The notes: generated by a model from the letters alone, not told the origin. A stretch of DNA of 64,000 nt from Isoetes taiwanensis (GCA_021234155.1 JAJEKV010000053.1:5916488-5980487), one strand, 5' to 3'. Shown: positions 10,854-22,029, counted from the stretch's first letter. Program-made: numbers and translations.

Positions 10854-11515
10854 TCAAGGGCGTTCCTTGCGGATGCGACGCGCCAGATGTATGTCCTTGG
10901 GCATCAGGGTCACCCTCTTCGCATGGATTGCGCAGAGGTTTCCCTCTTCGAACAACTGGGTGAGCTCGGCCTCCGCAGCAACCTGCAACACCCTAGTTGT
11001 TAGCGACGTCACCCTATAGTCGGTGACGAATTCTTGCATGACCTCCCTCATGAGCCGCTCGAAGGGCGCCTTCCTAATCAGGAGATTAGTGCACTGTTGG
11101 AAGTGCTTAATCTCCCAAAAAACTCGGGCGTGCGGCGAGTTAGGCCCATGGTGGACCTTCTTTGGCTTCTCGGGTCGTGGCGGCGGCGGCTTGGGCTGAT
11201 TCTTTGCTGGCCGGCCCCCCTCCACGTGGCGTTGGACGTTCTGGCGGCAGTACCAGTCGTTATACCTCGTCCAAAGGCGGAGGTATTCTTGATACGCCTT
11301 GAGACGGCGTCTGAAGAGGCGCTCCTCCTTCAGGGCGAACGGTCGCTCGCCGGCCTTCTGCTTCTTTAGCACCTTAGGTGGCTCGGGCCACCTTGGATAA
11401 GGTGGCCTTGGGTCAGCGTCCTCCTCCTGCTCTTCTTCCTCGTCGCCTCCTCCTTCTTCCACCTCCTCTTCTTCGCGCCGGGGAGGCTCCTCAAGTTGTG
11501 CACAAACGAGCCAAA
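10854..11515 (-). CDS. Histone H3-fold protein with a long non-histone N-terminus
   Basis: The last ~95 residues match the H3 fold end to end: [18 protein letters not shown] for the alphaN/alpha1 region, then a loop 1 of normal H3 length, [18 protein letters not shown] in alpha2, and [14 protein letters not shown] with [10 protein letters not shown] at the stop. The canonical H3 tail (ARTKQ, Lys4/9/27) is absent. In its place is a stretch of over 100 residues that is acidic first (DEEEEQEED), then Arg/Tyr-rich, then Pro/Lys-rich. There is no in-frame ATG before the first Met of the fold, and the frame is open only to about 11515. The start must lie in an upstream exon or has been lost at an insertion border near 11.5 kb. 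Normal loop 1 length argues against CENH3. It is followed on the same strand by the frameshifted unknown gene. Confidence 0.8.
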
Positions 11516-11699
11516 GTCACTTGTATTCTCTACTCAAATTTGTGCTATTCGAGCTCCCATGCAGCAGATCAAGAAAGGTGCTCGGACTGTTTGCAGGCTA
11601 GACCAGGCAGATGAGGAAAAGATTCTAGAAAACTTGCCCGAGGTTTTATCTGATGAAGATATCATGTCTGATGAAGATATCATGTCTGATGAAGAATAG
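11496..11699 (+). pseudogene. Small acidic exon remnant with DEDIMS repeats
   Basis: A plus-strand frame contains ICAIRAPMQQIKKGARTV and then QADEEKILENLPEVL. It ends in two full and one partial copies of SDEDIM, encoded by an 18-bp direct repeat at 11651-11697, before a TAG stop. It abuts the open end of the H3-fold gene on the other strand. This suggests that the cassette was inserted into, or joined next to, an older plus-strand gene. Function unknown. Confidence 0.35.
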
Positions 11700-11934
11700 T
11701 TTTTTCTGGAGCTACAGTATGACGTCAGCTGAGATCCTAAGTTCATTGTTGAACACATTCTTACAGGAAATGATTCAGAAATTTTGAATATATGTTGTTG
11801 TGTCTTGCCTTGTTTGGGAATAATATAAGAAACTCAATTCCATGCTCAATTGCATTTTGATGTCCCTTGTTTCAATGTAATATGTTTGCTTTTGATGTAA
11901 TATATAATTGTATTTTGATGTCTTTGATATAACA

Positions 11935-12035
11935 TGCGCCAGGTTCACCCCATGTTTCACCACATGTTTCACCACATGAGTCACCACGCCAGGTTCACCA
12001 CATGTGTCACCACATGTTTCACCACATATTTCACT
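11935..12035. repeat. Short CACCACATG-rich tandem repeat
   Basis: Imperfect units of TTCACCACATG and CACCACGCC repeat across about 100 bp, just past the stop of the phosphatase-like gene. They are related in motif to the arrays at 4.7-5.3 and 14.8-15.5 kb. Confidence 0.6.
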
Positions 12036-12121
12036 TTCTGACTCTTCCCCCGAGCCAGATAGATCCGTCTGAACAGATTTTCCACTTTTCCTTTCCTTTT
12101 CCTTAAATTCTCTCGGTCCCA

Positions 12122-13790
12122 TCAATTGCCCTCATCATCCTTTGGCTGACATCCGTACCTAAAAATCATTAGAGGATGGCGTAAATTAATTGTACAAAAC
12201 AATAGAAGACTTCAAATCTGAGTTATTTATATTAAATTACTAACCTCAGGAAGAAATGGACTATCCTGTCTGCCACCTACCAAAGTCCAAGGTCTGGTAA
12301 AATAAGATGCTTTAAAAAACAATAGAAGACTTCAAATCTGAGTTGTTTATATTAAATTACTAACCTCATGAAGAAATGGACTATCCTGTCTGCCACTGAA
12401 CCAATCCCTACTTTTCTCCAATATTCTGATTGAATCTTGATCAAGTACAAGAGGCTCCTGCTGTCCTTTAAACACTTCAAGTGGCAAGTGTTCTGGTCGG
12501 ATGTGCGCTCTTAACACTGCAGTCCTCGTGCTGGTGGTGTAAGTTTACATTCAGCAAATGGAAGATCATTGAAAACCTTGAGGAACATTGAAATAGCCAA
12601 GAAATGAACAATTGAAGTAAAACTTTGTTTATATTAAAAAGTATAGAGAAGTTACATCATATACACAATAATACTATTTCTAGGCTTTAGTTCTATGTTT
12701 TTTCATCATATTAATACAAATTTGACTCTCAGTGTCAAACATATTCAGCATTTTGTTGCTTTCGACATAACTTTGCACATTCTCTGCCTTCAGCAACCCC
12801 TGAAGCCAATCCTTTAGATCATTCATGAGGAAATTGCCATCTACTCTGTCAGGGCTCCAAATTTGCTTGGACGGATCATGGTGTTTGGCTCATTGAGGTA
12901 CCCTTTTGTATCTGGCATCATCAATGAGAAGCACGTTCTCTTTTTGTGAAACCCGGATATGCGTCGTAGGCCTTTTTGAGATGCTTCCGAAAAAATTGGC
13001 TTTCCAATCGTTATATAAATTTGTGCTCATTACATCGATCCCCGAGTCCATATGAACTGGAATTTGTCCTTGTATTTCATCAATGCTTCCTTAACTATCA
13101 TTCTCATGTTTTGAGCCTGCAGGCTGGACCAAAGTGCTATATGAAAATTCTGACTGCACCAATCTAAGAACTCGGCCCAGCCTGGTCTAGTTACTGCAAC
13201 CTTGGATCTGTTAAGTTGGACCATGGTAACACCCTCTTCTTTGGCAGGGGTATTTTTTGACTCTTGCCATAGCTTCTACCCAAAACTCCATTGTAGTAAA
13301 AAACAAGCAGGATTGGGCTTAACCTTGTAGTCTTCTGCATGGACAGAGTTGGTGCGGTGGCTGGAAACTTCGCTTCAAAGATGTCTTGGTGCAGGGCTGG
13401 AAACTTCTGCTTCAGCATGTCTTGGAGGTGTCTTTTGCTTGGAATTCTGCTCTTGATTTTTCTCTGAGACACTTCCAGCTGCAAAAATTGAACAGATTCT
13501 GTAACTATATGGGTCAAATTAAAAAGAAGACAGGCACAAAAGGTTGGAAGTTACCTTGTGACTTAGATTCACCTATCGATTTGTTCAGATCATAACCTGA
13601 TGCATCTGCTGATTTGGCAGATTGGTGTGGAGCATGACTTAATGCATCTACTGATTTGGCAGATTGTTGTCGAGTTGGAGCTTGTCTTGATGCACCTACT
13701 GATTTGTTGACATCTGCTGATTTGTCCGAGTTCCTATAACCTGATGCATCTTCTGATTTGCCCGAGTTTCTATCTGTGTCTAATGCTTTT
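12122..13790 (-). pseudogene. FCP1/NIF-like (HAD) phosphatase-domain gene, probably inactive
   Basis: The minus strand gives exons in order. An exon at about 13558-13790 encodes imperfect SAKSxDASG repeats. An exon from about 13470 carries the domain start. It has SPILLVFYYNGVLG where the FCP1 family has an Asp-containing motif I. Next come RPGWAEFLDWCSQNFHIALW and SSLQAQNMR, which match the FCP1-homology core. Then VLLIDDARYK (12910-12960) is the HAD motif with paired Asp residues. Later exons end QPKDDEGN and stop at 12122. The nucleophilic Asp of motif I is replaced by Tyr (TAC), so phosphatase activity is unlikely even if it is expressed. Frame breaks between 12960 and 13260 also suggest decay or unseen introns. 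It may be the 3' half of a longer gene that includes the RING-like part upstream. Confidence 0.6.
12196..12396 (-). repeat. Tandem duplication of an exon end and donor site
   Basis: The blocks 12196-12276 and 12316-12396 are the same apart from a few changes, exactly 120 bp apart. Each holds the coding end VADRIVHFF or its reframed equivalent (GRQDSPFL) and a GTTAGTAA donor. This is a duplicated exon 3' end within the phosphatase-like gene. Confidence 0.75.
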
Positions 13791-14125
13791 GAAGGGGTGT
13801 GAGTGTCTTGTCCCCCCTACCTGATCACATTGTACCTCTATATCTACAAAGTAGGGATGAAGAAGTAAGCTACATATCCCAATTGTATCAAACAAGACTT
13901 GGTTACCTTTGAGGGTAGAAAATAAGTCCCCTTTTGGTGTGCTATATGGACTCACAAAGTCATTGCCACCAGTATGAACAGTTAAACCTGAATTAGTAAA
14001 CGGCACCATGCTCTGCAAACCTGGAATTGAATCACAATTGATTGTAACTATGCTTTGGCATCTCAATATGACAAGGCCGCTCATCTATAAGTGCCTCAGT
14101 AGCTTGAAGTTGCTTTTGATCCTCC

Positions 14126-14886
14126 CTACTCACACCTAAGGCTTGTATCCCATGCTGTAGAAAATTCATGACAACAATTCTCAATGCAACAGTGATTACA
14201 AATCCTGCAAAGTGAACACAAATTTGTCAATGAGAATACAATTATACTAAGCACTTCAGGAATTTTGTTATGCAGTACCTCAAGAGGCTGAGCAGACATG
14301 AAAGATGGTATTGGTGACTGCATTCAGAAATCAAAGTTGGTAGTGGTTTCCCCATCCACTGGAAGATCTTGCCACAGAATGGACAGCCACTACCATAATC
14401 TTCAGCCTTATCAAGGTCTGGAAGTAGTGGATCCAAGACAAATAAAGGAAGACGGTCCTTGCAAGACAAAAACCTCTCTAACCTTGGTTCCAGCACTTTC
14501 AATGCTGTTGTGTCTGCTTCCCTGGCTGACAGCAGATTAAGCTCCTCGATTTTTGTCTGCTCAAGGTCTGGTAATAGTTCCTTGAGCTCAGCCTCTGTAT
14601 CTTGGCATATAGCCCGAATACCGTCTGCACAACTTGGTTTATCCTTAATCATTCCTTCCCATTTTTTTAAATCTTTATTCATCTTCTCGGTCTGGAACTC
14701 AAGGTGTTGAACCTTCATTTGTAGCACCTGCAGGCTTTGATCACAAGTTTGCAACCTCGCCTTACACTGAATCACTTTTGATCTTGTAGAGTTGATCCAT
14801 TCTCCCAGTGTCCTGTTGAATTCAACTGTAAAGTAATCCAAGGTTAGTACCACATGACACAACAGGCACCACTTTACACACCACAA
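14126..14886 (-). CDS. Coiled-coil protein with RING-like zinc finger (gene fragment)
   Basis: The open frame 14242-14886 encodes about 120 residues of heptad-like helix (for example LQMKVQHLEFQTEKMNKDL). A Cys/His cluster follows, CPFCGKIF ... ECSHQYHLSC, and a further exon near 14150-14210 may complete it with ICNHCCIENCCHEF. The layout (coiled coil, then C-x2-C ... C-x-H-x2-H-x2-C) fits a RING- or PHD-like finger that is incomplete in the first exon. Introns flank it on both sides, and the upstream intron is packed with a minisatellite. It lies just upstream of the FCP1-like exons on the same strand, so both may belong to one gene of a mobile element. Function otherwise unknown. Confidence 0.5.
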
Positions 14887-15500
14887 ATTCCATCATGACA
14901 AACTTTGCACCACAAATGGCGTCATAGGCACCACATGTGGTGTGGCATGTGGCACCATAATGGTGCCACATGCCACACCACATATGGCACCACAATGCAC
15001 CCAAAGCACCACATATGGTAGACATCCATTACTTCGCACCACAAATGGCGTCAAAGACACCACATGTGGTGCAAAATGTGGAACCATAGTGGTGCCACAT
15101 TAGACACCACATGTGGCACCACAATGCACAGAAAGCACCACATTTGGCAGGCATCCACCACCCCACATGTGGCACATAGCGTGGTGCAATATTTAGCGCA
15201 GTAGTTGGCACCACATATGGCAGACAATCCACCATTCACAAGTATCACCATATCTAACATCACATATGACACTAAGTATAGAAACATATGGAAGCCAATT
15301 CACTATTCAGATAAGGTACCACGTTTGGTACTATATATGACACCACATATGCTATAAACTATATTATTAACATATAATTGGCACCGTATGACTGCCCTGT
15401 AACACATTTGGAGCTACATACTACTGTGAACCGAAATTATCCACCACAATTCGAAACTAGCAGCACAAATTTCCTACACATAACTTACAACACACCCAAA
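14840..15500. repeat. GGCACCACA-rich minisatellite in an intron
   Basis: Many diverged units contain GGCACCACATATGGC or TGGTGCCACATG, some of them in inverted pairs (for example near 14930-14990). The minus-strand frames across it are repeat artefacts. It shares the ATGTGGTGCC motif with the intron array at 4.7-5.3 kb. Confidence 0.8.
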
Positions 15501-15616
15501 TGAAGAAAAAGTGGTGTACCTGATTGTTCAAGCTTGCTAGACCTTTCTGGAAAATAACAGTTCCAATATTAAATTGCATCATATGGTGGTTCAAGAAGAA
15601 GAGGGTTGAAAAGTAC

Positions 15617-15966
15617 CTATTTTTCAGTGATTTTCCTCGAGATTCTTCTTACAGCTTGAGGAGGCTTGAATTGTGGCCTAGTCATTTCAAGAGAGGAAGC
15701 ATCGTCTGTGGCATTTTGCTCTGCTTCCTCACTATTTGAAATGCTTGCATGCTTCCTCTTACGTTGGGACGGAGAGGCTTCAGACCCTTTTACTCTTAAC
15801 TGTTGCCAGAAACTCAACCAGTTTATTTCTTTACCTTTTGTGTGAAGGTAATACGCAACAACCATAGTTTGTGAGGCCATGCCTCCCCAGGCACACGTCC
15901 TTTGTGAGATTTTCCTGTAAAGGGACATATATTCATTATACCTCTCCTTGCTCAGATTCTTCAACC
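15617..15966 (-). CDS. Exon encoding a basic ~115-residue segment, family unknown
   Basis: A good acceptor (CATCATGCAG) at about 15967 opens a frame that begins LKNLSKERYNEYMSLYRK. It continues through GGMASQTMVVAYYLHTKGKE and a Lys/Arg-rich nuclear-signal-like SQRKRKH, and ends KITEK then TAG at a possible GT donor. It lies upstream of the coiled-coil/RING exon on the same strand, across the minisatellite intron. Either it ends a separate gene or it is an early exon of the same one. I do not recognise the family. Confidence 0.45.
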
Positions 15967-16003
15967 TGCATGATGAAACAAAACAATATTTTAAACAACA
16001 GAG

Positions 16004-17060
16004 AATGGCAATAGAATTTGAACATGCTGTAAAGTACAGAATTGACATGTTACACCGCAAGAAAAACATACATTTTGGAGAGTTTTGGAGTTTAACAATT
16101 ATTTGAAGCAAAGATCAGGCAACAAAAAATGAACAACAATGTAAGGTGCAAAAAATAAATGTACGATGTACTATAATGTAAAAACCATAAGAGTCCAAAC
16201 ATCCTATGTATTGAATCCACAATTGTGCTCCTTTATCCCCTGCCATAAAAAACTGAAGCCAAATCCAAATGTCAATTACTACGAGAATTTATTTCATCCA
16301 ATATCTCCTATAGGCTAGGATAAACAAGGACTCATCTATTAGGATTGAAATACATGCTCTTATCCATAAGCAACAAATAAATGAACTCGGATCATAATGT
16401 TTGTGTAAAATTCGTTAATTTTATAGTATGCAAATTATTCGGACATGTGTTTTCATGAACCTCTCAATTTTGTCAGGACTTTCAAACAAAGCTTGCAAAT
16501 TATTATTCAAAGAAATACAAAATCATATTCGGAAATATTCGCAGAACACATTTAAAAGGATTGAATCTTAATAGGGGTTGGACATTAATAATGGGTTAAC
16601 TCAACAATTTTGGACCTAAAGAAATGTTTGCAACGGCCTTGGCCGTCGCGATAAATTTCTTGTATAGGGTAGAATTTGCGACTTCTTTATGTTTTGGAAC
16701 CTAGCTCTATAGTTAATAAGACTTTCATTTGCCATTTCTCCTATACATGGTTAGGTATTTGGTTGAAAAATCACCATTTAGGTTGCAACTGCACTAGAAA
16801 ACACTAGGAAAAATGGCCAGTTCGGCCTACATTTTTGTGGATATATATGGCCAATTGGTTATATAAAAAAAAAATTTGTAGGTCGGTTAAAATTTTCCTG
16901 CTGTATACCCTAACTTGTGGGCCATACTCTATAAATAAAGAATGCTCTCTATAGCTCAAAATAAAGTATGTGTGAATATACCCATTCAACAAAATAAAGT
17001 ATAACTTGCAAATATATGCTCATTTAACAGCTCTCTCATCTCTCAATAAAATAAAAAATA
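16004..17060. repeat. Repeat A, copy 1 (~1.06 kb)
   Basis: The same sequence, with small indels, recurs in the same orientation at 40133-41630. Copy 2 carries a ~420-bp LINE tail that copy 1 lacks. Copy 1 also continues unbroken into repeat R2, whereas copy 2 is split from its R2 part by a 6-kb insertion. Confidence 0.85.
16621..16659. repeat. 39-bp imperfect palindrome P1, copy 1
   Basis: GAAATGTTTGCAACGGCC and GGCCGTCGCGATAAATTTC flank a central TT and are largely complementary. Copies occur at 38915-38953 and 41178-41216. The third is part of repeat A, while the second lies in unrelated flanks. Confidence 0.7.
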
Positions 17061-17185
17061 AAAAGGAGGTTTTAGGGAAATTTGTATTTAACTCGGATAG
17101 TAATATGCTTGTTGCGCCTCCTGCTTGGGTCCTATAGGTCAATTGATCTCGATGGATGAAAAAAACTTTAATTCTATTCTATCTA
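17061..17185. repeat. Repeat R2, copy 1
   Basis: This ~125-bp block begins AAAAGGAGGTTTT and ends in TTCTATTCTAT. It recurs at 47671-47790 and more weakly near 7230-7310. In copy 1 it directly follows repeat A. Confidence 0.75.
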
Positions 17186-17844
17186 CTTTGTTAATTTGGG
17201 ATTATCCGGTATGGCAAGAAATTTTTTGGAATTTTTATTGACATATTTTCCCAAGGTTTTAAGCGTTTTTAGCTACCGGATAAACTTGCCGACTTCCAAA
17301 AATCGAAAAAAAAATCCTTATGTTTTTTAGGTCTGTTTACATGACCAACATCTGCCTGCCTGCCAGTAGACGAATGGCTCATGGCTTCACTTGGGGTATT
17401 CTATCTTATCTGATAGTTTCGGCATTACAGATACTTCAAAAACGTCTTTCGGTGCCCTCATCTTGAAGCGGAGTCCCGTGGTTTTGCACAAAGATTATGG
17501 CCCAGAATCGAGCAGTCCCGTGCAGTAAGAATTTGGGAAAAGGTATTCATCAGAGATGTGCTGCACAGGTCCAAATCCGGGGTTCTTTTTTCAAGTGCGG
17601 CAACAAAGGATTTTCTTGAAGTAGACTACTGCACCCTATCTCTTGCCTTGCCGGTGCATTTCCAACTTTATTCTCCACATGCCATGGCAAAGAATAGAGG
17701 ACGTGCACTATGGAGGCTTGGGAGCTTTGTGCGAATCATGGCAAATGCGAGGATCTAGCTCCTGGCTATAGTGCATAAGCTGTCTGTATCTTAGACTCTC
17801 TTGATGCTCTGTTATAATTCATGCTTTGTTACTGTTTGGGTTGC

Positions 17845-18560
17845 AGATCTACCGAGCTGCTTAGTATGGATGGAGCGAAAGCCAGCTCAGACATTTGTGC
17901 CAAGGTACCTCTTTGTGCTCTTGAGAGGAATTAGAAAAATACCCCTTCTTTGAACTAGACTTAACTTATATCTTCATACAGTGACATGCTGCCCAAATCA
18001 TATTTTCCTTTATCAAACCTTAGGCAATTCCTTATCACAAGGGAATCTGTCTCATACTCATATATATATATAATAGAGCCGTAAAATGTGGCACGTCTTC
18101 CATTCAGTATGTCTGATCTTCATCCTGCTAGCCTTTGTAGAAATTGTAACTGTTTCCATGTTCTGAATGAGCATTGAAATTGGTTATAGATATGCGAAGA
18201 TCACTACCTATTCATTATTTCCATGTTCTAAATGTGCATTGAAATTGGTAGATCACTACCTATTCATTATTTCCATGTTCTAAATGTGCATTGAAATTGG
18301 TAGGTCACTGCATACTAAATTACTCATTGGAAATGCAAGAAGATTATTGACAATTATTTCTCACAGATCCAAGCCATGCATTTGGATAAAATAATACAAA
18401 GCCCAGAATATCTGGTAAAAGAACACAGTTTTGTCTATGAGATAAAGTCTTTACGTGATACACAACACATTCTCCGTGTTGTGGAGATTCAAGATGCGTA
18501 TTCCTTTGTTGAGATATATTCACTTCCAGCATATGGACTTCACTTGCTGAGTATGGCATG
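17845..18560 (+). pseudogene. Two possible exons of an unrecognised gene
   Basis: A stretch at about 17848-17905 encodes TELLSMDGAKASSDICAK and ends at a GT donor. After an intron containing 52-bp tandem repeats, an acceptor near 18366 opens IQAMHLDKIIQSPEYLVKEH and runs to about 18560 without a stop. The join keeps a frame. The family is not recognised. Further frames upstream (17558-17758) and downstream are unconvincing. Confidence 0.3.
18153..18310. repeat. 52-bp tandem repeat, three copies
   Basis: Units containing TTCCATGTTCTAAATGTGC and CACTACCTATTCATTA repeat three times, the first copy more diverged. The sequence from 18560 to 19936 shows no gene or element that I can support. Confidence 0.8.
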
Positions 18561-19936
18561 TAGAAACTTGATTTATTTGTTGCTGAGAAGATATGCCTTC
18601 ACTTTTACTCTTGTGGACAAGCTAATTGCGTATTCCTTTGTTGAGATACATTCTATTTGTTTCTTCCAATATTCTGCCATGATTTACATACTTCGTTCTA
18701 AATTTGACACAGGTTCTTCCATATGAAGCTTTGTAATTTGGTAATACAAATTACACCATCCTCCCTTTCATCTTTGTCTCCTGATTGTCCAGTAAAGGTT
18801 TTCCAGTTTGTTATGCTTTGGATTGAGAATCTAATGGCAGAGAACTTTTGAAATTTCGTAATTTTTATTCTGCATTTGATTGGGCTGCCACTGCATAGGG
18901 TATTTCCCGAGTAAAATACCTGCATCTTAGGAGCGGCCATCTATGGAGGTTTCACTTTCTAGAAGCAGGTATGTACTATATTTATTCTAAGATGCACGTG
19001 GCTTCTAATCTTTAGTATTCAGTGAATGTTTTTTAAATGCAAAGGAAAGGAAAACACATGTATACAAACGCAGAAGCTCACCCACAATATGTGAGTGATT
19101 ATGCAGCATTATCATAATAAAATGCTCATGATTATAAGGGAAATTGTTATTCCACACTACAATTCCCCATCTTCTCATTCACTCACTGAACATTACGAGA
19201 CCACTCTGTACATATGATCATGGTTTTCCTGGTTCTAGCCGAAACTTGGTTATAAGGCGGCTATATTCAGGTTCATATATGGCCTATTTTCTCCGAGTCT
19301 CATTATATTTTCTATGCCATCATGAACCTAACATCTCTCATTATATTTTCTACCTATAAATCATGAACCTAACATTTATGCACCTGGACCGCTAATAAGC
19401 TATGGTGGCAAGCGGAATCTTTTGAAATCCCAAGTATGTTTTCCGATGGAGTTTATTTTCTCGGTAGGAGGTTGTAAAGTCTTACATGGTGGTTTTAAGG
19501 ATCTTGCTTATATTTTTTTCATATGCTATATACATGGTAGGTTATCTAGAACTCTCTTCATATATTTTCCGTTTGAGCATTGCTAAGCTTATGCCAAGTT
19601 CAGCAAACAAAGTTATTTGCAGTTCTAGCTTATTATGTCCCAAGCGTTTCATGAGGACTAGCAAACGACGTGGCACAAAAGTCTGGTCCAAATCCAAAGT
19701 GATTGTCGATTCAGTGCGACAAGGTGTATTTGAATAGTGATTGCATGTTATCAATTGCATGAATTTAGGTACTTTTTTCTAGCAAAACAATTTACTTCAT
19801 ACTATTGTTCTACTAGCAGATGGCAAAACAAAAGCATCCATCATAGGCATCCAGCTAGAAGAAGAAGAAGAGCCAAATCATGATATCAAAGCATTCCTTG
19901 AAGCATTTAGCATGGCATCTGGATCATCTGTCTACA

Positions 19937-20325
19937 TGTCTTTCATTGAATTTTGTTTTTTTTTTAATTGAAGGCAGTGTATATTAAATATGTATAATAA
20001 AGGTACAAAAGGGAGCAGTGTGAGCTCTAACTTTTAGGAGGTAACCTTTAGGAAAGGGTAGGTTATTGACCCTGACAAAACCAACTATCCCAAATCAAAC
20101 AACAGTTAAAAGTTAAAAGTTTATGGCAGTTGCAGGTATAAACTGGTAGTAGATAAAGCCGAAGGCTTAGTATTCACCCGAGAACCTTCTTTTCTTGGGC
20201 TCTCTTTTGGAGTGGTCCTTTCTTCCCATTCCCTTGTTGGCTACAATGAAAAGGCAGTAGGGGCATTTGCATAGATGAGCCTTTCCTGGGTTGAATCTGT
20301 CCTTCTTGTCTTTCATTGAATTTTG
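19937..20325 (-). mobile_element. 5'-truncated LINE-type retroposon with 19-bp target duplication
   Basis: TGTCTTTCATTGAATTTTG occurs at 19937-19955 and again at 20307-20325, flanking 351 bp. The insert starts with a T run (19956 on), which is a poly(A) tail on the minus strand. Just before it, the minus strand has TTTAATATACACTGCC, like plant L1-type 3' ends. It is clearly a target-primed insertion. No coding remains. Confidence 0.85.
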
Positions 20326-20784
20326 ATTAGATATTTTAGAATTCTAGACTTTTTTAATGCCTTGAAGGTCTTACAGATCCTATATTTCCAGATAAGAGGA
20401 AAGTATAACAGCGCTAGCAATCCCTTCACAATGGGTTGCTTGGTATATACGATGATGCGCAACTTTACATGACATGCACCTATATTTACATCTATCTCCA
20501 ACTCTTTACATTCTACTGGCGATCTTATTATCATTACATTATTAACTTCTTGAGGTAAGTTCCATTCTACATTGGTATTCTTTACTCTACAGCTCTTAGG
20601 TACTTATTTTCTTGCCATGCCTTATCAGAAAAAATTGGTCTCAGCTTACAGTCCTCAGTCTCCTCAGCTGAGAAGTTTCGAGCACTGAACTCAAGAACAT
20701 CCATAGGTCTTTTTCAATTTTCCAAATTTCAACTAGAACAGAATGATATTTGTAATCCTAGAACTGGTGCACTTTTGTTTAAGA

Positions 20785-20998
20785 AAAGCTTATATTCGAA
20801 CTCAATATGTAGATGAAGGGCTACAATCAACCTTTTAATGATATATATAGACTTTAAAAACTTATATTCGAACTCAATATGTAGATGTAAGGGCTACAAT
20901 CAACACTTTAACTGATATATAGACTTCACAAACGTTGAACTAGAGAGCAGCTTTTAACTGATATATAGACTTTACAAACGTTGAACTAGAGAGCAGCG
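20785..20998. repeat. Nested tandem duplications
   Basis: A ~75-bp unit starting CTTATATTCGAACTCAATAT is repeated once. The end of the second copy (TTTTAACTGATATATAGACT to GAGAGCAGC) is itself repeated. Confidence 0.8.
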
Positions 20999-21654
20999 TT
21001 AAGTTTTCTTCATAATGATGTCAACACTGAATGCTCAATGCCTTTGTAGCAATTGTAACCATAGACCTGATACTTACATGCAATTGGTAATGCAGTTGTA
21101 CCTTTTTATGCATACCTTTTTATGCAACAATGAACCTAATATTGTAGGGCACAATAAACCTAATATTTCATGGCAACAAATAAATATAATAATAGACCTC
21201 ATATGATGCATGTCGCTTACAAAGTGTCGAAATGGCTCCCATTTATTGCCAGTTGGTGGCATTTAATAAGAAATTATGGTGGCATTTAATAAGAAATTAT
21301 CCTGTTGAAATAAAATGCACATGTTATCAAGAAAAATGGGTTGGTATTGGGATACTACTTCAAAATTTTATAGGTTTTGTTCCTATTTGGCATTGTTGGA
21401 CAGTGCCTATGTTCGACAACCCTACACCTCAACATAAACAAATTTGTGCTATGTTACATATTCTCTAACATAGAATATCCACAAACAATTATTCCCGCTG
21501 CACATAGAACCAACAAACAAAGTAAACGCACTTATTTCGGTGTTTAATTTGTGTTACCAATCTATCTTAATGCTAGCAATTATTATATACTTAAACCCAT
21601 AGATAATAAACGTGTTGAGGAGCACAAACGGGTCTCTATAGTGCATTGAGGTTC

Positions 21655-21885
21655 AATGTTAGGTTGTGAGTATTTGTCTGTGATCCAACATAACATAATC
21701 AAGTTTAAGTCCAAATACCACATACACAAAATCTATATATCGAATTCTATGTATAACACAAGAGTGTTTCTATGGTATATTCAGGTTCCATGTTACGTGT
21801 ACGAGTATTTGTGCGTGATCCAACATAACATAATCAAGTTTAAATCCCACTATCACATACACAAAATCTATATTTTGAATTCTAT
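21655..21885. repeat. ~130-bp tandem duplication
   Basis: Two units contain GAGTATTTGTCTGTGATCC or its variant and CACATACACAAAATCTATAT. They are diverged by about a tenth by eye. Confidence 0.75.
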
Positions 21886-21991
21886 GTCAATGAATCTTGC
21901 AAAGTTCCTCTATATTACCGTTGCCCCCTCCAAGCTACATTGTCTATTCTAGCCAACAATGAAGCAATCACCTCTTCAAATTGTTACTGCA

Positions 21992-22018
21992 CCCGGCAAC
22001 GCCGGGCACCATAACTAG
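21992..22018 (+). mobile_element. Helitron 3' end, plus strand
   Basis: A hairpin, CCCGGCAACGCCGGG, is followed by CACCATAA and then CTAG with T as the next host base. That is the standard 3' end of a Helitron. The body would extend leftwards; a 5' TC end was not located. Confidence 0.75.
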
Positions 22019-22029
22019 TTCCATTGAAA

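Noticed and set aside
10854-11515. H3-fold gene as centromeric CENH3
   Set aside because: Loop 1 has the normal H3 length, and CENH3 usually has a longer loop 1 and different alpha-N; the N-terminus also does not look like a CENH3 tail.
14822-15287. Four overlapping minus-strand frames rich in Cys, His and Val
   Set aside because: They are translations of the GGCACCACA minisatellite.
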